Below, piece by piece: positions 46,288-58,190 of a stretch of 64,000 nucleotides of DNA (positions are counted from its first letter, which is position 1; every line of letters begins with the position of its first letter). The notes below the pieces were generated by a model. That model was not told where the DNA came from, ran no database searches, and saw only the letters and a program-made list of their open reading frames with translations. The position numbers were made by a program, and so were the translations under genes. Source of the stretch: Topomyia yanbarensis (taxonomy: Eukaryota > Arthropoda > Insecta > Diptera > Culicidae); contig NC_080672.1 in NCBI RefSeq assembly GCF_030247195.1, forward strand, positions 71,279,771 to 71,343,770. The letters run 5' to 3'.

Positions 46288-48998
46288 GAGTAACAATGCT
46301 CGAAAAAATTACAGCTCAGCAAGCTTGTTTAAATTGTGTTAGAATTTAAGTTATTCGAACCAAGTTCTTTCTAATGAGTGGAATCAAAAACTCCAAGTAA
46401 ACAAGCTTTCTGAACTGTCAGAAAAGTGAGGTTAAACATTTTCGTGCAAAGTTCTATAACTTTGTTTACAAAAAGCCAAACTTGACAGGGTGAAGTTCAC
46501 TCAGTTATGAATGAATGTAGTATCGCGATTCACCACTTCATTTACAGTGTTCCCGATAAAATAAATTAAAATATCCTAAACAGTGCTGCCGAAACGCATA
46601 TTTTGCGTCTCACTATTCTTGCTTTGGTGAAAAAAATATTCAACATTCTTGCAATTCGCAATTTTTGAAATATCATTAAAAATTCGGAAATCGCTCTAAA
46701 AGTCTCATTCAAACGGAAATGTTTATAAAAATATGAAATCTTTCGATAAAAAATAAGAAAAAGGGGGGTTGGGTTTGACGAGAAAGGTCTATTGGATTCG
46801 ACGTTTGCATTGAGAATATGATTACCGGAATATCCAAAGCTGAGTACAATGATGATAAAACGATACGTATACGATAAACCAATCTAAAGCTAACTACTTG
46901 TATTTCTCAATACAATTCCATGCACCGCAAAAACTGACGATTCTATTTAGATACCAATCTACCAACTCGTCTGTATCAAAACCGTACCAGCACAATTCAA
47001 GTGTTGTGGAAAATCTGGCGAAAACATTGCCTAACAAAATATCACGTTACTAGAGGCTGACAGGCAGGAAAGCGATTAAACCACGATAAGTGGGCGAATG
47101 AGTGGTACTAAATGAGGCGGCAAATTATTTGCTATAATTTCCCATCAGCAGTAGTGCCAAAAAATCGGTAAACTCGCGGAAAATCTCGCTCAAGTGGAAG
47201 AAAAACTTTGCCAACGCAACGATGTTGGATAAAGTAAGATTTCGTGCTAGTCAGTCAGTGAACAAGGCACGTCCAATAGCGTCTACGCGAACGAGTTTAT
47301 TATCGAGCATACCCTAACTGCGGCCCTGAATTTTCGCTGCCAGCCAGCCAGCAAAACTTGGCGAGGCAATGATTTACGGTCTAGCGTCTCCGTTTCGACA
47401 CTGAACACGTTGTTTTATGAACTTTATAAGAGCAGTATCTCGCGTTTGAATAAATTACTGTTTGCGAAACAATTTGCGGCAACCGTCCTTCATTTCCCGC
47501 GCGAGAATACTTGTTCCGGAGTGCGCAACGTAAAACTTCTCGCTAACAAAGTGGTTCCTATGTTTCTTTTTCGGTTTGCTAATGAATGAAGTTTCTACTG
47601 ATATTTTCGGCTATTAGCTATAGAAATGTTTCCGCTTCTGCGCTCGTACAATTAATTAACAAAGTAATGGTGACAGAGAAACGCTTAACATTGCTGTATT
47701 TTGTATGTAATATTTTATTTTTGTTCGTGTTAGCATCGGATAAATGCCACCATTGCAAAATATATTCCATTCCCAAACAAGATCCATTTTTCATTCGATT
47801 TGTCAACTATTGAATTATTTCCGTCCAGCGCAATTTCATCCGCCCGGAGAACAATAATTCCATTATATCCAAACTGAATTTACACCACACTTTCGACCAG
47901 GGTCATATGTCCAGTCATTTTACCCCATTTTAAAAATACTCCCCATCGATGGTCCGCTGGTCGAGAGGAACAAAAAACGACGATGAAAAAACAAATCTTC
48001 CATCTGTTCTATGGTACTTCTGTCCACGCAGCGATAGAAAAAAAACAACACAGAGTGCCCTGCGGAACACATCCAAACTCCCGAAAGCGCACTCATGCTG
48101 CAAATCGTTGTTTTTCCACCCAAGCATAACCTCTCCAGCTCCCTCAGTTAAAAGGCCCCCGGCAGTGGGAAGGCGCGAAAAGTCAAATGGATTTTTGTTT
48201 TTTGCCTTATCGCAGATTTTCCCATTCCGGCCGTTACACTACACATGCTGATGGTGTTGCAAATGCGATGGCAGAAGTAGGTGGAAGTCCATGCTGCCGG
48301 GGACGGCTCCCCGCCGTCATCGAGAGGAAAAAGAAAAGAGGCGTGAAAATGGTTTCGAAAAATTTGATTTAGGGTAATAAAAGCGTATAAAATAATTTCC
48401 CTTCCGATGTGGGTGGCGCCGTTCGAGAACAGGGGAGACATTTTCGAAGCGAATGTAGATAAACGAATACACGCTGATTGAGACAATATGATTACGGGCT
48501 TGATACCGTCAAGCGGAATGCGTAAACTAATTTCAAACGAACCGATTTTTTCCCTCTTCAGAAAGCGTGAATTTCTGTTCATTCGATTTGCTGAAAATAA
48601 TCGTAAAACACGCCATTTTGCCTGCCTGCTCGTGGGAAGCATGATCCCCAATGGCACATTTCATATTTTCATCACGATGCAGGTAACCCGGGCCCCTCTT
48701 ACGGACAAAGTATAGGCTGCCCGATTTTGTGCCACTCTATCATAGCCTATGTAAAATGCAATCATGAAAAGCTAAATTAATTTTTCATTATTTTCATTAT
48801 GTGCTTTGCATAAAACACCTCTTCTGTTCGGGTCAGGCTGCCGCTGCGACCGAGTGCACCGCATAAAGCACTCCCAATGGGATATGACGAAAACTCCGTA
48901 ACGGTTGGAGCTTACAAAATTCACAGATCTGATGATTGGGGTTGCAACTAATTGTTATAAATGTTTCAACAATGTAATGCAAAGTATATAAAGCTTAT
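46288..48998. other. Intergenic DNA of higher complexity, no gene recognised
   Basis: This block has few repeat signs and includes the longest unexplained open frame outside the LINE (169 codons, minus, 48148-48657). It shows no domain or splice context. It could contain conserved non-coding sequence, but I cannot demonstrate it. Confidence 0.35.
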
Positions 48999-49135
48999 TA
49001 CAGTAATGACTCGTTTTTATCAACCAGCCGAAAAATTTTGGTTGATAAAACGGGGAAGTTGATAAAATCGGGATTTTTTTATCTCCATTTTATCATCCTA
49101 CATAATTAGAAGCAACCAGGGAACTATCTCAAGTT

Positions 49136-50376
49136 CATACTATGTTGCGTTTCGGCTTCGCCTCTTCAGAAACCGACACTAACGTATTGTCGGAATAGAT
49201 TAGCGCCGGCTTGACGCAAATCCCTTAAAACTAAAACACACTATGTGTTTCAATCAAACGACTGATCAAACGTGATGTCCCGTTCGAGCAGAAGTTCTGT
49301 TTATGCCGATGAGACACAAGTGAAGCCGAAACTTGTCTTGGCTTAGCAGGCCTATGCGAAAGCACTATGCTATATTTCACCCTAAGGAGGAAAATTTGGT
49401 AAAAACCAAAATTTCTCACTTGGGTGAAAATTTGTTGGTAAAAACCAGTCTTTGTACAGGAGGGCACAAATCCTTATTTCATACTATGTTGCGTTTCGGC
49501 TTCGCCTCTTCAGAAACCGACACTAACGTATTGTCGGAATAGATTAGCGCCGGCTTGACGCAAATCCCTTAAAACTAAAACACACTATGTGTTTCAATCA
49601 AACGACTGATCAAACGTGATGTCCCGTTCGAGCAGAAGTTCTGTTTATGCCGATGAGACACAAGTGAAGCCGAAACTTGTCTTGGCTTAGCAGGCCTATG
49701 CGAAAGCACTATGCTATATTTCACCCTAAGGAGGAAAATTTGGTAAAAACCAAAATTTCTCACTTGGGTGAAAATTTGTTGGTAAAAACCAGTCTTTGTA
49801 CAGGAGGGCACAAATCCTTATTTCATACTATGTTGCGTTTCGGCTTCGCCTCTTCAGAAACCGACACTAACGTATTGTCGGAATAGAAGAGGCGAAGCCG
49901 AAACGCAACATAGTATGAAATAAGGATTTGTGCCCTCCTGTACAAAGACTGGTTTTTACCAACAAATTTTCACCCTAGTGAGAAATTTTGGTTTTTACCA
50001 AATTTTCCTCCTTAGGGTGAAATATAGCATAGTGCTTTCGCATAGGCCTGCTAAGCCAAGACAAGTTTCGGCTTCACTTGTGTCTCATCGGCATAAACAG
50101 AACTTCTGCTCGAACGGGACATCACGTTTGATCAGTCGTTTGATTGAAACACATAGTGTGTTTTAGTTTTAAGGGATTTGCGTCAAGCCGGCGCTAATCT
50201 ATTCCGACAATACGTTAGTGTCGGTTTCTGAAGAGGCGAAGCCGAAACGCAACATAGTATGAAATAAGGATTTGTGCCCTCCTGTACAAAGACTGGTTTT
50301 TACCAACAAATTTTCACCCTAGTGAGAAATTTTGGTTTTTACCAAATTTTCCTCCTTAGGGTGAAATATAGCATAG
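49136..50376. repeat. Compound direct/inverted array of a 344-bp unit, flanked by 11-bp duplication
   Basis: Two essentially identical 344-bp units stand head to tail (from 49136 and 49480). A third is broken off at about 49886. The sequence then flips and reads about 1.4 units in reverse to 50376. The block is flanked by TATCTCAAGTT at 49125-49135 and 50377-50387, which suggests insertion as one unit. All copies share a 78-codon frame. The inverted copies differ from the direct ones at one noticeable site (cacttggg versus cactaggg). Within each unit the 'caccctaaggagg' phrase is itself partly repeated. Confidence 0.8.
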
Positions 50377-51039
50377 TATCTCAAGTTGTTAGTTGGCAGA
50401 AAAATCAAACCTAATGCCCCATCAGTGCAAAAAATTGTATTTAACCGAACCGTCCGACAGTTGTCTAATCCAACTTCCAAGCATAGGATCGATCTGAAAT
50501 TTTGCAGATAGAATCATTATGAATGACAATGTAATCTGCCAATGAAATTTAATAGTTAATCTCCTTAAATGTGCCATGCAGAATTTATTCTTTAATTAAT
50601 TAGACACAGGGCGTTGGTAGTTCACAACTATTCTACGCCCATGTTCCAAAAATGATGAACGACCGACGAAAAATTTTCAGTGGTAAAATCTGATAGAAAT
50701 CAGAAAATTATGAGCCTGTTGGTCTAGCCACGATCCACGATGCTATTCATTTTGTTTGCGAACGTGTACGCTGATAACTTTCTTGTTGAGCGGGCGACTT
50801 TTAGTTTTACTAAAATCGGAAAAGGATGTATTTGCCATGTTTTAAGTTTTTGTAAGCAACGATAGTGATGAATAGTTTTACAGGATCGATCTCACTATTC
50901 TAGTTATTAATATCGTATCCATGTCTAAATCAATGAAACTTTCTCTTTCCACAAACTTACTATTTACTTTTTTGGTTATTTTATTAGTGGGAAAGTTATG
51001 CGAAGAATTTCAACAAAAGGATTAACAGGTCCGCTATTT

Positions 51040-51190
51040 TTTAGGGTTTTTCGTCATCAAACAAACAACAGGCACACGTATTTTTATAGAGATACGCGGT
51101 TTGAGCCTGGTTCTGTGGCTTTCGACAGGCTTCGCCCGTTCTCGTTGGTTCGGACAGGTTGGTGTGTTCCTACTTACAAATGAATAGATT
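51040..51190 (+). repeat. Dispersed repeat, copy 2
   Basis: Homologous in word order to 13285-13450 ('caacaggcacacg', 'ctgtggctttcg', 'gttctcgttggttcg', 'gttcctactta'). Confidence 0.5.
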
Positions 51191-51374
51191 AATACGCTTC
51201 GATAACATAGAAGATAACAAACGAGAACAGGAATCGTAGAGAACAGATATCGCAGTCTTAGAGACTAATATGCGCTAAATTGTATCTTCCGGACCGGTGT
51301 TTATAGACAGTACGCAAAAATAAATTTTGTTTGCAGTTTGGCATGCTCACAACATAAAAAAATATTATTAAGTA

Positions 51375-51842
51375 GGGGAGAATGAGGACACTCGATCCTT
51401 GGGAATATTTGATTCCCTGGCCATATCTCTTAATCTATACGCATAAAGTTATCACAATATAAAAAGAAAATAAAGTATTTGGTCGTTTATGATGTTTAAA
51501 AAACAAATCTGATGTATTATATTTGGTATAGAAAAATTGTGTATTTTAGAAAATATGTGTTTAAATTCATCTCGAAGAAGAAGAAGAAGAAATTTTTTTG
51601 AACGGTCGTATGAGATCGTTGAACTAATTTTTTATGAATATTTTCAAGTACGATTACTTTCTAAGGGCTTTTGCATAGAAAAACACCTATTACTGACAGG
51701 ACATAGTATTCGGATTTACACATTCATAGCTCTTACAATTCGAATTGACTACAAGATGGCGAATTTTGTAATTGAAATTTTTATTTCATTGAAAAGTTAT
51801 GAGAAAAAAACAAAAGTGGGATCAAGCGTACCCACTCTCCCC
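51375..51842. mobile_element. 468-bp MITE with GGGGAGARTGRG ends, TA duplication
   Basis: The left end is GGGGAGAATGAGGACACTCG and the right end in inverse is GGGGAGAGTGGGTACGCTTG. TA occurs at 51373-51374 and 51843-51844. Nested inside the pogo-like element. No coding capacity. Confidence 0.75.
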
Positions 51843-52599
51843 TATTCAATCCGTATTGCATACAACGTCACTTTCAATTGTTATGTTTTCCATGGATAAT
51901 ATGTGACAAATTGTTAGTTTATTATAAAAATTTTGCTTTTTTTTTGAAAATTCGAAGAAAATGCGATTCTAGTTCATCAAAATTTGGTAAACTACCCTAC
52001 ATTTTGTCTACTACCTAACAGTGCAGAACCAACTACCTTGATTGAATATAATTGTAAGACTGTGGGCCTGAATTGCTGGCATAAAAGAATGAATTAACGG
52101 CAGGTTGATAAAATCGGGTACAAAAAGTTAATAAAATCGGGGGTGCATAAAAACGGGGGTGCATAAAACCGGGAGTTTATAAAAACGGGTCGAAACTGTA
52201 CTGGTATCTTGTTAGTTAATTATCACGTGGTATCAGCTTGATAGCTTTAAAGAACTATCGAAGAATTATAGTAAAATTCTCATATCTTTTCAATGAACGA
52301 TTAATTTCAATGGATTCACCTTCGCCTTTACACTGCTCCTTTGTTAGTAAATGCATGCAAATAAAATAATAAAGATATTCTTTTTTCTATTTTACAAAAA
52401 CGAGTAGCAGAAGTAGTGACTATCATTTTCTTATGACAATCCGAACATTCAATCTCGTTTTTATTTACACTCAGTAATTTTCGATTTTCGTTTTAATTTT
52501 CATAAAATAAAACATAACTAGAATGCAACAAACACGGGAAATAAGCACACCTATATTGAGACTTCTAATTCCTTCACTAGCTCGTGAATCCACGGAATA

Positions 52600-53730
52600 A
52601 ATACCATGGTATATATCAGTTTACTTTCTACCGCAGTCGGAGTCAGACCTACAATCGAGACAAGTGAACGACAACGATCAACCTTTCGTACTAGTGTGCA
52701 TTGTTTCGAAAATAAAGGAAACATTGTATTCCTTCTTACCATCATGAGTAAAGTCGACGAAAAAGCTGATTCGCCCAAATTCCGCGGTCGTTGACTTTAA
52801 ATTTTGTCCAATACTACCAAGTATTGGTGAAATGGAATATCTTGTAAAGCTTAGGCTTGCAGAAACCACATACCTTCAATATCACCATCCCCGCAAAACC
52901 TTAAAAGACGCGGTTGAAAGTGACGTTAGAATTAAGATTCCCGTGTATATAGCAAATGACTATATCGAGGTAAGGCTACATGACCCATCACCGCGTACCT
53001 CTCCGGAGCTAATTACAAAATGTATGTCGCAATTCAAAGCAATAGAATCCGTTACACCTGACACTTGGAGAAACTTCTTCCCGGGTATTTCTAACGGTGC
53101 TCTTATAATGACGATGCGGGTCGAAAGACCCACGAGGGGCAAATTCCTACGTGCCAGTATTATAATCAAACAGCGCACAATGGACAACCTTGTGCGGAAG
53201 ATGCAGAGGAAAATGCGTCTCAGCTGATTGTCAACTCATCGACGGAAAAACAGTCCAAAACAGATTTTTCAATACCAATACCTGAACCACATACGGTGGC
53301 CAAATTTGTGGCAGATGTCCAGGCCACATTAACCACCGCAAAAGAAGCATCTAGCATCCCAAAAACCAACTAAAAGCAACATCGGCGAGGAAGTTAATAA
53401 CAATACCGATGGGTTCACACTGGTCACCCTTAAGTAAAAGCAGCAGGGTAAAACATCTGATGACGGGTACCAAGACAGCTTTAACGATGACATGAAAAAC
53501 ACGAAAGAATTAAATGACCCCCATGATGCAGTAGGCGAGCTGACGAACGTTTCCCAGCCGCAAAGGAAAGTCTCCGCGCGCAATAGAAAGTTGCGTGCAC
53601 GAGATCCAACAAAAAATCAACACCATTTGTTTTTATTTACATATTTTTACATATTGTAAACATATCAAAGATCCACGACTCCGTCAACCTACCGCTATGA
53701 GTCGTGTCAAATACACAAATTGAAAAAAAA
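52600..53730 (+). pseudogene. Jockey-type LINE remnant with ORF1 only (half-LINE)
   Basis: A CAGT-starting 5' leader (about 52617) precedes an ATG at 52744 and a frameshifted ORF1. Recognisable pieces include 'MEYLVKLRLAETTYLQYHH', 'IEVRLHDPSPRTSPELI' and 'TWRNFFPGISNGALIMTMRV', which fit Jockey-type Gag-like proteins. The CCHC segment is mostly lost (only a partial box near 53180). The ORF1 tail ('NTDGFTLVT', near 53400; 'RNRKLRARDPTK', near 53590) runs directly into a ~120-bp 3' UTR and a short A tail at about 53722-53730. There is no endonuclease or RT at all, although both ends appear present. Confidence 0.65.
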
Positions 53731-53990
53731 TATTACAATCTCAAATAGAACTTACACGCATGCTTTGTCATATGCCGTTATCTCATTTTCGTTTTTGTGA
53801 AAATTTAGTGATATGGAAGGTAGTGTCGTTCTTTCGTCATTTTCGCCTGATTTTGGCAAATGAAAAATACATTTTTCGACTGTTTCACAAAACAAATAAG
53901 TTTATAGGAACCTATTTTCGTCCCCATTTTCATCATCTATTTTTATAAGTTGATTCAGCAACATGGCTATCTTTGAAAACGAACCACCTT

Positions 53991-54456
53991 CCCGCATAGC
54001 TAAAAACCATTTGTGACATAGTCCAAACAATAAACCTATGGGATATAGTAGCCATTAGAGGTGATGATTTTGTACTGTTCCTACAATATGAACTTAAATT
54101 TTATTCAATGAATACAACAATAGTTCTACAGTAGCCCCAATAGTGAGTCTATTTACTGTTTTGGTCACTAGCGAAACCATTTCAGATATTGTTTGTTTAA
54201 CATTCGAACCATTAATATGCTCATCAACATGTACAATATCACATATGGTTACAGTACTGGATATGGTTTCACTATAGTTTAACCATTCAATTCGTCGTTA
54301 CTCTTAAGGATATTGTAGACCTACTGTTATACTCATTGAACAAAATCTAAGTTCAAACTGTAGTTACATTACAAAAGCAACACCTTTAATAGTTACTATA
54401 TCCCATAACACAGGTTTATTGTTCGGACTATGTCAAATGGTTTTTAGCTATGCGGG
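53991..54456. mobile_element. 466-bp foldback MITE with CCCGCATAGCTAAAAACCAT ends
   Basis: Inverted ends CCCGCATAGCTAAAAACCAT match perfectly. Similarity then continues almost to the middle ('acaataaacct', 'tatgggatatagta', 'ttcaatgaRtaYaaca'). No coding capacity. No clear target duplication. Confidence 0.8.
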
Positions 54457-54845
54457 GTTGCTAAACTAAATGGTCAGAATGTTAAGCACATAATTTATGT
54501 TATGGTAAAAACACAAAAAAATTGATGAATTGATTAGGCAAAATAATGTTACAATAAACTATTGAATGTGTATGTATAATACTGTCTGTTTTATTACATA
54601 AAATGTACCACCTGATAATTACTTGTCTCTGTTGGACATAAAATTAACAACTCAAATTAATAAAAAAAGATTTGAACAAGTCCTGTATGGTAGTTTCAAC
54701 CATATGCGATATGGTGTTTTTATTCTCCTATGGTCATGGTTCTTCATAACTCATAATTATCGGTACTAGCAATTCCGATTTGCCCAGCTCAAGATGGTGG
54801 GATGAGCTCACAATAATATGAAGAAAATTGTGTTCTTTGCTCGAT

Positions 54846-54940
54846 AGCAGAAATAGCTCAATTGGATAAAGCGGCAGTACCACTGATGTCAACATTAAAC
54901 TCGGTACTTGCCAGGTGGCAGGTAATCAAATCTCGAATAT
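54846..54940 (+). mobile_element. Possible tRNA-derived SINE head
   Basis: A perfect A-box-like TAGCTCAATTGG (54854-54865) is followed about 55 bases later by a weak B-box-like 'ggtaatcaaatctcg'. The sequence does not fold as an intact tRNA by eye, so a decayed SINE is more likely than a tRNA gene. Confidence 0.35.
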
Positions 54941-55150
54941 TAAACATCGATAGAGTTTGAAACTGTATGCGAGCGGTACAAATGTGACAAACTACGCGGA
55001 AAATACCCACATTGTAAGGTTCTTTATTTTTGCCTATCATTTTGACAGCGTCGATAAAGTAGTTTCTACACGCTTTCAACCGAATTATAAATGTTATTGT
55101 TGCGTTATAGTAACCTATGGTTAACATGGTCAGTATAATAACAAAAAAAC

Positions 55151-55175
55151 TAGAGGTGTGCGCCACGCCGCCGTA
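55151..55175 (+). mobile_element. Solo terminus of the GC-ended hAT-like family
   Basis: TAGAGGTGTGCGCC followed by 'acgccgccg' matches the ends of the 41750-45377 element. No opposite end was found in the window. Confidence 0.5.
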
Positions 55176-55189
55176 CCTACACTATGTGA

Positions 55190-57370
55190 GCAAGAAGGAT
55201 TATCTATCATTAACACAAAATGTGATGTTGGCAATTTGATTGTTCCGTGCGGTGTAATGTTCACTATTCCCAACAAGTTAGTTTCTGAAGTTAGTGGAAA
55301 GTGCACAAACCATTGTATTTTTGCTATCGAATTGAAATTGAATAATAAAATATTTCCGCACAATGCCATTGATTCGCTTTATTTGATTTGTACATGTAAT
55401 TACTTATTGCTATTATGAATATCATATTCTATTTTACTCTCATTTGACTTTAGCAGAAAAACATGATTAAATCAGTGTGCAATTTGCCTTCGTCGTTGCG
55501 CTGCACTTGGATGGCCACTGCTTTCTCCTGACATTGCTCCCCGAACTATCTTCTCAAAAAATTACACCCCCGTTTTCGTCATACTTAGAGTCTTGATTTC
55601 AAAACGAGCGATTGTAAAAAGCAATTGTAGAATCCAAGTTTTATTCTTGTTTCAATCTAAAACCCTTTATTTTTTTGTAAATTACGACAACCACAGCCGC
55701 AGGCGCTCAATAGTGTGTGTCTGGGCGTTCTTATCAATCATGTCATATGGTTACGCGCCTCTTGCGGTGAGCACGGAAAGTAATCAGCATGATAACGTTT
55801 GGAAAGCCGTTAAAGTGCAACACTTTGGTGACCGCGAGTGTCGTGTCTGGTAGGTCAAAATCCTGCCATAGATTTTTACGTTTTTATTTGTATAGTATTT
55901 CGCTAGAAAACTATTTTTGAACTATACGAGAAACAGCAGAAACTCGGCACTAAGTGACTATTTGTGGTAATGTAAATGTATGTTCCACGAAAAAAATGTT
56001 CGGAAAAATCGTCGTTTTAGTATTGTAACATAACCCAACGCCATATTCTCCAAATGATTATCGGACTGAAAACAATACCCCAAATGACAGAAACTATTTA
56101 AAACTATTTACGGTATGGCGTGTTTATTGTCGAATTACAATATGACAAATTGTGGAAAAAACAATACAAATTATCTATGTATTGTTCTCATTTATGCGGG
56201 TTGGTTATGCAACTATTTTTTCCGATGTTATTTTACTGAAAATAACTATAGTCTTCATAATATTAAATTCAGAATTTACTTTGATCCTGCCTCACAGATC
56301 GAGAAATATTGGTTGCCATTAGAGATTGCAAAGAAGCAACACTTATTTCTACATCAGGAATAGCCCGGGGAAGCTACTTGGAACCGTTGATGTTTCTATG
56401 CTTTACGTCAATAACGCATATTTAGTACTGAAGATTCCTCGCCGGTCCTTCGCAGATAATCTCAAAATTATTCAATCTTCACTGATTGTTGTGTAGCAAG
56501 AACTGCGAGTGTGTGTAAATCCAAAGATGAGCTCGATGATCAATTTCTCATGAGACATTCTGGCAGAGCGCTTCCTGCAAGGCCCCCAGAAATGTCTTTT
56601 GACTTCCGAAAACCTGGCGAGACTTTTATTCACCTGATATGTTCACCCAGTCAAAAAGGGCAAGTTGCTGGCTAACGGGGGGGGGGGCTATTTGCCAACT
56701 CGGATGCGCTAATTGCCCTTCAATTTGCCAGCAAATTGCTGGCAATTAGGGGGCTCTTTCAAATGCAACATTTGGGTGATTTGCCCTCGTCATTTTTTTG
56801 CCACCCAGCCCGCCCTTAAATCACCCCCAAATCGCCCACGGAACGCGCCATTTACTCACCCTTAATTGCCTAATATGAAAATTACAAATAATTCTTATTT
56901 TCGGATTCATTATCTACTCACATATACTTACCAGTATACTAGGTAATCACCACCAACTTATAGGAAGAATCAAAGGTGAAATTGGTATTGCACACCAAAA
57001 CTTATCACAATCTGACGTTCATTAAGACTTTAGGTCAGATATCTTGTTCTACTATACTTACACACGATTCCACAATTTTCTACATTCGTTTGAACACACC
57101 AATTGTTCAAAAAACAATTTTAAGCTTAAGCCAAACATGAACCGCCATGTTTGAAAAACGCAAAAAACAACCAAGTCTATTTCAGCCGCCACGGAATTTG
57201 TCTAAGTATTGAAATTGCCTTTAAATCGCATTCGCAAATTGCATTTGTTCCTAGGGGCAATTAGCACAGGCGAGTTGAGTCAAACGTCAATCTTTTTAAA
57301 TCGCCTGACCATGTCCGTCCGCATTTTTTTGACGGGGCAAGGTTACCCTACGTATCGCCCTACCAAATAG
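55190..57370. other. Intergenic DNA, no gene recognised
   Basis: Contains 80-90 codon frames without recognisable motifs, a poly-G run near 56680, and a stretch (56650-57350) rich in 'aattgcc' words that looks repetitive but whose ends I could not define. Confidence 0.35.
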
Positions 57371-57374
57371 CAAA

Positions 57375-58190
57375 TTGTTAACCATAGAAGAGATTGTATA
57401 CATCCAAGTACTACTACAAGAACAGAGAATTAAAACACACTACCCCGAAAAGGGCTTGGACTATACAAACCCTAAAATTGCAACACGAAGTGGCTTTCTA
57501 TTGTACATTCTGGAGATACCAAAACTACAGAAATCTGCATCAAAAATATTCAAAACATTGCCTCAAATAGTAAACGATACCATTATCAATCGATAACGAT
57601 ACCAACATCAATTTGCACCCGAGCATCATGAATATAACTTCTGGAAGTTAACTGTACACAGGCAATGCTCAAAGGAACCACAACCATTGCAGCGCATCAA
57701 AAGAAAATGGCACGTTTACAAATCTCATCTCTAATTATCGAATACTCATTAACAATGGCAAAAATCTAGAGCAGCAATCAAACTGCGGACCACATAACAG
57801 AAACCTTTCGAGAATTTTTTAATCACGTTCTCTAATTGTAGTGCACAATAAACGATCAACTCTTCACTTTACGAGAAATAATCCGCGATACCAATGACCT
57901 ACAGGGCGCTTTCACCAATCTAATAATCAACCACGTCTTATTAGACCATCATGACATCTCCAAAATCAGTAATCTAACCCAAAGAAATTGGATGGTATTG
58001 GAGCTCATAAGCTTCAAACAGTACAACAATAAAAAATGGATTTTTGGTATGCTAGGAGGACTGTCGATCCTATAAACGATGAAAAAAGGTGCCAAGTTAA
58101 CGTTGACCAATTTTTGATCGTAACACCCTTCATTTACCGAGCGACAGTTTGAGATGCGGATAAAACTTGACCAGCGATCAAACACGAAGC
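57375..58190 (+). pseudogene. Possible decayed insect retroviral-type envelope remnant
   Basis: A 73-codon open frame (57375-57596) followed by pieces in shifting frames to about 58190 is reminiscent of the Env of insect errantiviruses (Gypsy lineage) in composition and layout. There are many stops and frameshifts. No LTRs, gag or pol are visible nearby. The similarity is an impression and the assignment is weak. Confidence 0.2.

Larger units (their letters stand above)
49001..52198. mobile_element. pogo-like DNA transposon, TA duplication, carrying nested insertions
   Basis: The left end is CAGTAATGACTCGTTTTTAT and the right end in inverse is CAGTTTCGACCCGTTTTTAT. TA flanks both ends (48999-49000 and 52199-52200). 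Both ends continue with direct words of type 'ataaaatcggg' and 'cataaaaacgggggtg'. The 3.2 kb includes a 1.24-kb compound repeat (49136-50376) and a 468-bp MITE (51375-51842). No transposase was recognised in the remainder. Confidence 0.75.

Noticed and set aside
48148..48657. 169-codon minus-strand open frame, the longest outside the LINE and PEX1
   Set aside because: No recognisable domain, no plausible splice partner, and overlapping open frames on the other strand; treated as chance.
49231..50166. Three near-identical 78-codon frames that could suggest a conserved small gene
   Set aside because: They are identical only because the 344-bp unit is duplicated; the one difference between copies changes an amino acid, and there is no sign of coding constraint.
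54846..54940. A functional tRNA gene
   Set aside because: The A box is good, but the B box is interrupted and I could not close acceptor and T arms; a SINE relic is more likely.
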